Source: Forficula auricularia
Lineage: Eukaryota > Arthropoda > Insecta > Dermaptera > Forficulidae
Assembly: GCA_024734495.1 (NCBI GenBank)
Contig: JALMQS010000916.1
Coordinates: 1-64,000, forward strand
Direction of reading: 5' to 3'
Length of the DNA stretch: 64,000 nt
This document shows positions 56,014 through 64,000 of this stretch, piece after piece. Both the position numbers and the translations under genes were made by a program. Positions within the stretch are counted from its first letter, which is position 1, and the number at the start of each line of letters is the position of its first letter. The notes below the pieces were generated by a model. It made no database searches and had not been told where the DNA came from. It worked only from the letters and a program-made list of their open reading frames with translations.

Positions 56014-57353
56014 CAGTGGTTCCCAACCTTTTAAAAACAAAGAAGTTAAATAATTAACTAAGATAATTGACGTACATTTAAAAAACAGGAGCACATGTTT
56101 TCATTTTTAAGTTGGAATCCCGGAAAAATTAAGAAAATTGACAGTTAATATTTGAAAAAATAAATGAGTTTGAAAACTTTGTTATTGTTTTATGTTTACC
56201 TTTTCAATAGCTGCCTTGTGCTTGAATATCCGGCTTTATGTTCGTCAAGTTCAGGCACAAAACCGTGCAGACATTGCCTCCTCAATTAATTTAGACTTAT
56301 GCAAACTTAAAAACTGGGGATCCCAAAACTTAGTTAACTTCAATGCAGTAAAAACTCACTGTTGCCTTATTTCTATGCGCGTCGACAGAAACCTCCCAAA
56401 CATATCATTCGATTCAAACTCATTGGAATTCAGGGATAAAATTTCAATGCTAGACGTCACACTAGGGTCTGACCTTTCTTGGAATGACCATATCTCAACC
56501 ACTGCTAAAGCTGCAGCGCATACTTTGTCTCCTATTTAGTTCTAGACGCTGTTATACTCCCAGTCAACTTCTTACACTGTATAAGGCTCAAATTCGTCCC
56601 TGTCTCGAATATGGCTCTCATCTGTGGAGAGGGGCCTCCAAGCATTCTCTTGCCACACTGATGCAATTCAGAAGCGAGCAATTAAACTAATAGGAGACCC
56701 GGCACTAACTAACTCACTCGACTCCCTGGCTCACCGAAGAAACGTTTCTGCCCTTTCCCTGTACTACAGATACTATCACGGTGTCTGTTCAGTCGAGCTG
56801 AAATCAATTATCCCCCCTAAAGCCCTCTTTAAGAGAAACTCGCGGTATTTCGAACGTTAGCACCCCTTCGCTGTCAAATTGGATAAAAATCGAACAAGCG
56901 CTTTCGCCAACTCTTTTATTCCTATGACCTCCAGAGACTGGAACTCGCTCCCAGCCACCGTCTTCCCCGCGACTTATAACCTTCAGCTATTTAAGACCCG
57001 TATCCACAGATACCTTCGACCCCTACCCAGCCCATAAAATCCCCTCTTCTTCTTCTTTTCACGATCGAGGGTCCAACCCAGGCCTTTAGGGGATGCACCT
57101 TTTTGATGTAACTCCTTCTCTCGTCATTATCATTAAAAAAAACAAGTCTCCTTTGAGGCAAATGTCCAAATTATTTCTTTGTTTTGTGAGGAGCTGAACA
57201 ACAGAACTAAATCCTTTCGTGCTACCCGGCAACTTCTACTGTACAGGTTCTACTGTATAGTACTATTTTAATTTCCCCCCTTTGAATACTCATCGTCCCC
57301 CACTTATTTATTGCCCCCTGTTACCAAAATCGCCCCCAGGTTGGGAACCACTG
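56014..57353. mobile_element. hAT element with 8-bp target duplication and nested LINE
   Basis: Ends CAGTGGTTCCCAACC and its reverse complement, flanked by GTCTAGAT (56006-56013 and 57354-57361). Two thirds of its length is the nested LINE 56253-57146. No transposase remains. Confidence 0.93.
56253..57146 (+). mobile_element. LINE 3' fragment nested in hAT
   Basis: Starts in ORF2 (NRADIASSINLDLCKLKNWG, the same as near 36455) and ends ATTATCATT(A)n. Encodes VTLGSDLSWNDHISTTAKAA, ALTNSLDSLAHRRNVSALSL and YRYYHGVC with frame breaks. Very similar to 36455-37330. Confidence 0.9.
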
Positions 57354-58103
57354 GTCTAGATTGTGAAATTTCTCTTTTCGTTGGTCTGTATCTTTTTCGT
57401 CGTCGATCGAACGGCGGCATTAAATACAATTTGCTATTATTTATTTAAGTGCAAACTTCTTCGACAGGCTGGCTTGGTTTTCGAATAAGACGGAATTGAA
57501 AAAAAAGAGATAAAAAGCTAGAGTGAAAGAGAGCAGGGCCAGATATTATCGTAAATGTATCCTCGAGGGATATTATCTCTTTCCCGACTCTGAGAAACCG
57601 AATTGGTTCTTCCGAAAAGTCTGCTTTTTTGAGTTTGATTCATCTTACTTTCAAGTATTATATCAAGATGCCGAAAACAACGGTAGAAAAACTTAAAAAA
57701 TAGAAAAACAAAAATTAAAAAATAATAAACTTGAAAAAATAGAGTGAAAAATGACTTCAAAGGTGGTCTAAAAAAAACAAAATAATTTATTTTTTTAACT
57801 CCAATCACTGGCATAATCTAAGAGGCCTGCTTGGACTCTTTTCTCTCATTTGAAATGTTGGGAAGAATTATCAAATAAACAAAGAAAAAAATGTTTTAAC
57901 TGGTGTTTTGATTACCAACGCTTCTTATGAACATTACACATAGTGGAAAACTAGGCCTCTGACATCATGTTATTGATCCGACTACAAAAAATAAATTATT
58001 TTATCTTTATTAAATAAGTTATTTTTTAACTCGATGTCAATAAATAAAATTAAAAAAAAAAAATTTATTTACTTACTGATAATATATATATTGTATATAA
58101 CTA

Positions 58104-58937
58104 CTAGCTGCAAGCCCCACCTTCGGCGGCCCTCTTGCTAGCCAAGGGGCACGCCCCCTGGACCCCAACCCACGAACCCCACACCCCACTCCCACCCCCC
58201 ACACCCCCCGAAACCCACTCAGCACCCCCGCACCATGCACCCGTGTCCAACCTCCGCCCCCACACCACCAGCCGAACACTCCACCCCACCCACCTCGGAC
58301 TCCCACTCCCGTACTACGCCTCTGGACTCTCACATGAACCCTGCACCACCACCCCGGACCCTAGCCCCCTGGACCCCCACCCCACCCTCTGCACCTCACC
58401 CTACTCTGCCTCACTAACTCCCTCACCACATACCCTAACCCCCCACTCCATTCCACCCCCCGCACCCACAGATTATGTATACAAAATTTGGTTGAGTTTG
58501 CTCCAAGGGCAAGAATTTACATTTTTTCACCCCCCTTTTGGGCGGTGTTTTGGGGTATTTTTTAAACAAAAGTTGTCAGAAATAACACCCCCTACAACTT
58601 TGCTTATAATAAAATTTGCCGTAGGGTTAATAGTTTAGGAGTTATTTGATAATTTTCATTCGTGCCCCCCTCCCCCCGGTCAAAATATCAAAAGGTTATA
58701 TAGCTATAAACGTAATTTAGAAGACATCTGATGCAAATATGAAATTTCATAATAATCCCTTCTGCCGTTTTTACGTGAATCGTGAGCAACTTTTCGCGGA
58801 AACCACGGAAACAGTCAGACAGACAGGCAGGAATTTTGTTGAGGGTGTTTTCGTTCATAACTTTGCTTGAAACGTGTGCAATCAAAATTTGGCTTGATTT
58901 GGAGCAATGTACAGCCAAAACCTTAATTTTATATATT
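58104..58937 (-). mobile_element. Helitron, minus strand, 5' end eroded
   Basis: Minus-strand 3' end: hairpin CCGCCGAAGGTGG then GGCTTGCAGCTAG|T (58104-58107). The 5' end near 58935 retains ATATATAAAATTAAGGTTTT, but the TC is lost where a T-rich LINE tail begins. The body from 58446 matches 10487-10923. Confidence 0.82.
58140..58460. repeat. Extremely C-rich, strand-asymmetric tract inside the Helitron
   Basis: Around 320 bases with C runs and few G on the plus strand, made of degenerate repeats of CCCTGGACCCC and CACCCCAC. It keeps long open frames only because of its composition. The minus strand has many G runs. Confidence 0.75.
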
Positions 58938-59200
58938 TTTTTTTTATTTATTTATTTATTTATTCATTCATAATTCTTACAATTTAACTTTACACAATGC
59001 TCTGAGGCAGTTTGCCTCATATGAGCAGTAAAAAATAATAATTAACATAAAACAAAGAGGAGAAAAATATAAATAAGTAAAAACAAGTGTGTGCGAAAAA
59101 GAAAGAAAGCTCAAGCGAAAGGAAGGTGAGAGAGCCAGCAGGAGGGAAAAGATACACCATAAAACAGAGATGAATAGATATCAATTACAATACTGTAATT
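58938..59200 (-). mobile_element. LINE 3' end with AAAT tail, minus strand
   Basis: Minus strand ends GAATGAATAAATAAATAAAT plus A run; upstream has GAGGCAAACTGCCTCAGAGC. No coding sequence retained. Confidence 0.55.
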
Positions 59201-59633
59201 GTAATAACTGAACTAAATTAACTTTCGAAGCTTACACTTCTAACATGTGTTATTATTAGAATAGACACAATATTACCACAGTAGATGTGCTATTACCAAA
59301 AATTAAATAGCTTTTTTTCTATTTATTACTTGTACAACTTCTTTACTTATATTCTATGTTAATTTAATAATAATTTGTTTATATTTTCTGCTTTCAATTT
59401 AACATTTTTATATTTATTTCCTACTTTATTTGTCAAAAAATAATTTTTTTTTTTTTTTTTTTTCTAGGTAATGGCATGGATTATATCAAATAATATTCTG
59501 CCGTTAGCCAGTGGCCATAGGCTTTCGGATAAGAAATATGATTCAATTGTGTTGTGACTGGTATCCTTATTCTTAATAAATAACACATATTTTTAGGAAC
59601 AGTTTTCTTTAATTTTACTCCATTCATTTAAAA

Positions 59634-60332
59634 ATGAATTCAAATGAAAAGAGAAATGTTGTTAAAATTAAAAAAAAAACATTGACCTGTCATTTATGTT
59701 TACGTGAGTTTTCATTTATGAGCCAATTCAAACAGCATATGCGAATACATACGGGCGAGAGGCCATTCGAATGTTCGGAATGTGACAAGAAATTCATACA
59801 AAAAGGGGATCTTGACAAGCACATAAAAACAATTCATCGGATGGAAAAGAATTTCTTTTGTGATGTGTGTATGAAATCATTTGCTGAAAAATGTAATCTG
59901 ATGAAACATTTAGTTACACATTCGGAAGAGCGGCCATATAAATGTGACGAATGTGAAAAAACGTTTGCAAGAAAAAACGGACTTGATGTACATAAAAAAT
60001 CAAGACATAAAAACGATCGATTATTTAAATGTAAAATTTGTTCTTTATCATTTGGTGAAAGTTCATATTTGGAATTGCATTTTCGTTTGCATACTGGCGA
60101 ACGGCCGTTTCAATGTGAAATCTGTGGCAAAGGTTTCACCCGCCAATCGGTTTTGAATAAACATGTCAAGGGTGTACATTATAAAGAGAGGAATTTCATT
60201 TGTCAAGTCTGTTCTCGATCATTTGGTGAAAAATTCACTTTAGATCGACATATTAGACATTTACATCCGGAGGAATATTCACTCCTTCAAAAAATTTCGG
60301 AAACAAATTTATTAAATAATTCGACAAATTAA
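59634..60332 (+). CDS. C2H2 zinc-finger protein, 232 aa, seven fingers
   Basis: Probable nuclear sequence-specific DNA-binding protein. Fingers: C19-C22-H35-H39, C47-C50-H63-H68, C76-C79-H92-H96, C104-C107-H120-H125, C133-C136-H149-H153, C161-C164-H177-H182 and C190-C193-H206-H211. The last spacer alternates (three, four, three, four, three, four, four residues), and linkers alternate between TGERP-like and basic ones (MEKNF, NDRLF, KERNF). The first cysteines of fingers 1, 3, 5 and 7 are exactly 57 residues apart, as are those of 2, 4 and 6. The ATG sits in AAAATGAAT; a T-run plus CTAG at 59444-59466 could be an intron acceptor. AATAAA at 60414-60419 is the likely poly(A) signal. N-terminus is a short basic segment; no BTB, ZAD or KRAB domain is visible in this exon. 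Confidence 0.88.
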   Translation: MNSNEKRNVVKIKKKTLTCHLCLREFSFMSQFKQHMRIHTGERPFECSECDKKFIQKGDLDKHIKTIHRMEKNFFCDVCMKSFAEKCNLMKHLVTHSEERPYKCDECEKTFARKNGLDVHKKSRHKNDRLFKCKICSLSFGESSYLELHFRLHTGERPFQCEICGKGFTRQSVLNKHVKGVHYKERNFICQVCSRSFGEKFTLDRHIRHLHPEEYSLLQKISETNLLNNSTN

Positions 60333-60413
60333 TTAACCACAGGGTGGCGCAAAATGGGCTGAACAGTTTATTATTTATTTTTTTATTTTTACTTTAAAAT
60401 GAAAACTAATAAA

Positions 60414-60419
60414 AATAAA
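60414..60419 (+). terminator. Polyadenylation signal AATAAA
   Basis: Lies 82 bases after the stop codon of the seven-finger gene. It is the first canonical hexamer downstream. Confidence 0.5.
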
Positions 60420-60688
60420 CATTGCTTAAATGAAAGGTTTATTGTTGGGTATTTGTGAAAAATTACCCACAAACATGAGATTTCAAAAAGTTTAATAGTC
60501 TGTAATGATTTATAGGTGCTGCACCTTATTATCATTTAAAATGAAATTTTGCAGCTTTCTCATATGCCAAATATTCTTAAGATAAACGGTATTGTGTATT
60601 TCTAATCACCATTTTTTGATATGATTGAGAAAATGTTTTAAAAGATATATTGTAGCTTAAGATTCGTAGCGTTTGTACACCCTATTGG

Positions 60689-60920
60689 CAGGCCCGTGTC
60701 TGGCGGGTGTTCATTGCTTGCGCCGCACGCAGGCGTTTAAATCGCCAGGGATTTTTTTATGAGATTAAAATATGAAATTTGTAAAAAAAAAAAAAAACTA
60801 TAAATGATTTGAAATTTTTTTTTTACAAATTTCAAATTTTAATCTCATAAAAAAAAATCCCTGGCGATTTGAAAGCCTGCGTGCGGCGCACGCAATGAGC
60901 ACCCGCCAGTCACGGGCCTG
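60689..60920. mobile_element. hAT MITE, palindromic, 8-bp target duplication
   Basis: Ends CAGGCCCGTG and reverse complement, flanked by CCTATTGG (60681-60688 and 60921-60928). Almost fully self-complementary over 232 bp with an AT loop. Confidence 0.93.
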
Positions 60921-61172
60921 CCTATTGGAAGGATATATTGCTATCTTGTGGTAACAAAAGTTTTCATTCCTCATTCTACAAGAAATAACGTCCAATTTAC
61001 ATTATATTGTAGAGTTTGCCCAAATTTGAAGGGGTTTTTTGTTTTAATTACAATTGAAAATATGAATCAATGTTCTTCAAATTAAAATTTTCTTTAGAAC
61101 TACGAAATATTCTAGTCTAGAGCTTAATGTTATAAACTATTTTTATAATAAAATTAAATTCTACAAGAATTA

Positions 61173-61781
61173 CACAGGTCGACAAAAGTTTGTACCCATA
61201 AAACTAACAATGGATTCCAGTAGAGTTTTATACGCTGATTTTCATGCAATTTCTCGATTTTTTACAACAGGTCAGTGTTTCGAGATAGTATCGGTCAAAA
61301 CGACGAAAAAGGCCATTTTGACTTATTTTCGAGTCCCATTAGATATTAAATAGCAACATTTGAAATCAAAATATTTTGTTGACATAATAGAAAACAGCTT
61401 CCTCTTTGATTTTCAAATTACTACTTGTTTTTAGCTCAATTAAAACTCGAGTTATAACTAAAACACTAAAGTTACGTGATTATAAAGGATAATAAACATA
61501 GTAAAAATATATGGTCCTAGTATTTTAGTTATAACGTGGGTTCTAATGGATCTACAAACAAGTGGTAATTTGAAAATCAAAGAGGAAATATTGCTGTCTT
61601 ATATCTGATGAGACTCGAAAATGGGTCAAAATGGACTTTTTCATCGTTTATTATTATTATAACCACTACAAAAGCAAACTTTATATGAAATATAGCTATT
61701 TTTCCTTTATTTTGATGCACAATGAATAGAAAAATCATTAAATAAATCTTAGGATAAGAAAAAAAAATTTGTCGGCCTGTG
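61173..61781. mobile_element. Element with CACAGGTCGACAAA ends
   Basis: Left CACAGGTCGACAAA and right, inverted, CACAGGCCGACAAA, flanked by TTA (or TA). Arms extend inward (CATTTTGAC...TTTCGAG). No transposase. Confidence 0.7.
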
Positions 61782-61943
61782 TTATTCACAATATAAACAC
61801 AAAAAATTAAAACCTATTTTTTTTAATTATATCAGTTCATGTTTTCGCCACCCTATTAAATGGATCAGAATAGGCTCATCATACTCATTGGGAATGGGAG
61901 TTAAAAATACTGTAATGGTTGGGCAAGATACATATTATATAAC

Positions 61944-62150
61944 CAGCGTTTCTCAACCGGGATTTCCTAGAGGTTCCCAACCACTTCCCTAATGGATCCG
62001 CAATAAATAGTGATGCTAAAATTTTGTATCTTAAATATTTTTAAATTACTTCATTTTAAATTAAATATATTTAAAATATGTTTAAAAATATTCTATGTTT
62101 CTTGCGGTTCCTAAAAAAAAAAAAAAATGCCTATATATTAAATTTTAAAA
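61944..62150. mobile_element. hAT-like MITE, right end degraded
   Basis: Starts CAGCGTTTCTCAACCGGG, a hAT-type terminus. The right limit near 62150 is uncertain. Confidence 0.4.
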
Positions 62151-62159
62151 ACTGGTGGT

Positions 62160-63127
62160 TATACAGCTCGAATGCTAAACGGAAGTAAGATTTTTTATTA
62201 ATTACTAAAAGATGGTGAGACTGACGAGTAACTAAGAAAACCAACTTGGATTTACAAAATTTATCCAGCTATGTAAAAAATATATGTACAACTTGTCTCA
62301 CTGAAACAAACTTCAAAAATACTTTGGAGTATTGAAATATTAGATACTCAAATTTAAAGTACAATAGTATTTGAAATACACATGTATCTCAATAATTGCC
62401 CAACCCTGTCTTGTCTCCAGTCTATTTCACTGGGATGCATGCGGTAGAAGTATATTGGATCTTACATCTTTCCTAATTTTATTTATATAGATTTTTTTTT
62501 ATTTGTAATTTTTAAAAAATATACAATATTAGATATTTTAGATGTGTAAAAAACATGAATTTATTTTATAATAAAATTGTAATTAATACGAATGGTGCCT
62601 TTAGATAACTGTTAGGGAAGCAACTTCCTTTTCCTTAGTATATATTTTATTTTTATTTGATCTCAAGTAGAATTAAATTTCTATTTAACTTTAGTTAGTC
62701 TCTTATTTTCCTTCTTACTCTGTCTGATTTTATATGCCTTTATTATTTTGTTGTATTTTTATATCTATTTATCTTCCCTAGAAATTTTATTAGCAAAGTA
62801 TTTAATAGTAGAAAAGTAAAAAAATTAATTAACAATTTAGATAGTTTTAAAATTTTCATATTTGAGAGTTAATTACTCTGACTTAATTTATAGAGTAAAT
62901 TATATTTCTTAGTCTCTTTGCAGAAAATAAGAGATTTGCAAACAAATGACACTCTCTAGAGGTCAAACTACTAGATACAGATGTTCTCAACCTATTTCTT
63001 CCAAAGAACCCCTTCTGCAATTTTGTAAGAAAGCCATTCCCCCTTTCCAGAATTTTCTAATTCAAAAACTTTATTTCAAATATGTAATATGCTTTTAATA
63101 TTGAAAATAAAAGATATCATATTTGCC
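62160..63127. other. No gene seen
   Basis: AT-rich. A hAT-type terminus (CAGATGTTCTCAACC) starts at about 62979, without a recognised partner. Confidence 0.4.
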
Positions 63128-63140
63128 GATTCCCAATATA

Positions 63141-63628
63141 AAGATAAGAGTAAATAAATATTATATTTAATATGGATTTACTATGAGTTAAGGATACTAG
63201 GTCACTTATTTCACATTAGTAGTTACTCATAGTAAATCCATATCTATATATATAAAATAGAAAAGTATGTGGATATATATGTATGTGGAAACGATCTGAT
63301 TGGCCATTGCATAGCCAATGCCAAAGCGTTAAATTATTAGAACGATTCTGATTGGTCAGATAGTGATCGTGCTTAGGCAATGTGTTAAATAAATCTTTCC
63401 TTATTCTTCCTTATTTTTGAATCAATTTCATTCAGCACATTCTTTCGATACTTACAGTAAGATTTTAAATTTCAATTATTAAATTGGTATGAACGAGACG
63501 CTCCCCGCCAGGGGCTAGGTGACGCCGGGCCGAAGGCCCGGTCGTCAGCTAGTTAAATATAATATTTATTTACTCTTATCTTTATTAAAGATGTTTCACC
63601 TTGCACCAACACCACAATCTCTACTAAT
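63141..63628. mobile_element. Palindromic insert with 13-bp target duplication, carrying a Helitron
   Basis: Flanked by GATTCCCAATATA (63128-63140 and 63629-63641). Arms AGATAAGAGTAAATAAATAT and ATATTTATTTACTCTTATCT face each other. The Helitron 63243-63552 sits between the arms. Confidence 0.8.
63243..63552 (+). mobile_element. Complete short Helitron, 310 bp
   Basis: A|TCTATATATATAAAATAGAA at the 5' end; the 3' end has GCCGGGCCGAAGGCCCGGTC hairpin sequence, then GTCAGCTAG|T. Both termini are intact; 3' end shared with 29758-30277. Confidence 0.92.
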
Positions 63629-63641
63629 GATTCCCAATATA

Positions 63642-64000
63642 GTCCAATCAACGACGGTTATAGAAAACATTTTATAGGAGAGAATTTTTTTCTTATGGAA
63701 TGTGTTTGGGCTAGTTAGGAGGTAAAAATACTAAAAGTCCCCAGTCCTAGCTACTAGGCTTAAGGGTGTAAGGGGGGGTAGAAATGTCCCGTTTTTTTGT
63801 TTTTTGCTTATATCTCAAAAACGGTGGGTCGGAGGGAATACGTTATTCTTAGCAAAATAAAAGCTTATAATATTTACTACAAGATTGCTTTTATTTAATT
63901 TTTCTCTGTTCCTTATGGTTTTTGAGATATTCGCCCGCGAATATCGTTTATGTATGAAAAAAATAAAATTTGCTATATTTTTCGTCAAACATTTGTCTCT
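63642..64000. other. No gene seen
   Basis: AT-rich tail of the window with a C/G run near 63773; no feature supported. Confidence 0.4.

Noticed and set aside
58135..58638. 167-codon proline/histidine/threonine-rich open frame
   Set aside because: It arises from the C-rich degenerate repeat inside a Helitron; the opposite strand is equally open. Composition, not coding, explains it.
61605..61635. CTGATGA...GAAA hammerhead-like string
   Set aside because: Only two bases could pair in helix II and there is no cleavage triplet in the right place.

Overview
The window looks like a piece of an AT-rich, transposon-packed insect genome. The evidence is a multi-exon seven-transmembrane gustatory-receptor-type gene with good splice sites, C2H2 zinc-finger genes, and many insect-type transposons (mariner, pogo/Tigger, hAT, PIF/Harbinger-like, Helitron, Jockey/CR1-like LINE fragments, tRNA-derived SINEs, Penelope-like hammerhead motifs). 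I cannot name the order or species. Everything here was read by eye; no database was searched.

Layout. A direct segmental duplication dominates the left half: 1-12898 (copy 1) and 23207-35180 (copy 2). Each copy carries the same minus-strand chemoreceptor gene. Four exons are visible in copy 1 (8092 to 1301; the 3' end lies left of the window). Five are visible in copy 2 (32144 to 23077), plus a second version of exon 5 at 22583-22651. Copy 1 exons are open. Copy 2 has one extra A in a homopolymer run in exon 1 and another in exon 2. Each copy has acquired private insertions, so each serves as an empty-site control for the other. Copy 1 gained a SINE, a pogo/Tigger, a TTAA MITE end and a Helitron-like piece beside a mariner relic. 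Copy 2 gained a 119-bp foldback, a 2.55-kb transposon with ~340-bp inverted repeats, a Helitron and a truncated SINE.

The interval 12.9-23.2 kb holds two possible minus-strand exons (15.4-16.6 kb), MITEs, and a nest of foldback, hAT and mariner between 0.5-kb direct repeats. From 35.2 to 43.8 kb there are a degenerate LINE, a hAT with an 8-bp target duplication carrying a SINE, possible exons at 40.3-41.5 kb and several MITEs. A six-finger C2H2 gene sits at 43.9-44.5 kb on the minus strand. From 45.5 to 58 kb there are TTAA MITEs, two abutting Harbinger-like elements, a hammerhead-bearing repeat, LINE pieces and hAT elements. A seven-finger C2H2 gene sits at 59.6-60.3 kb on the plus strand, followed by MITEs and a complete short Helitron.

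The most interesting items are the chemoreceptor duplication with clustered amino-acid replacements, the 25.7-28.3 kb transposon with a zinc-motif protein and an exact empty site, the hammerhead-ribozyme cores, and a recurring arrangement of tRNA-like modules in inverted repeats.
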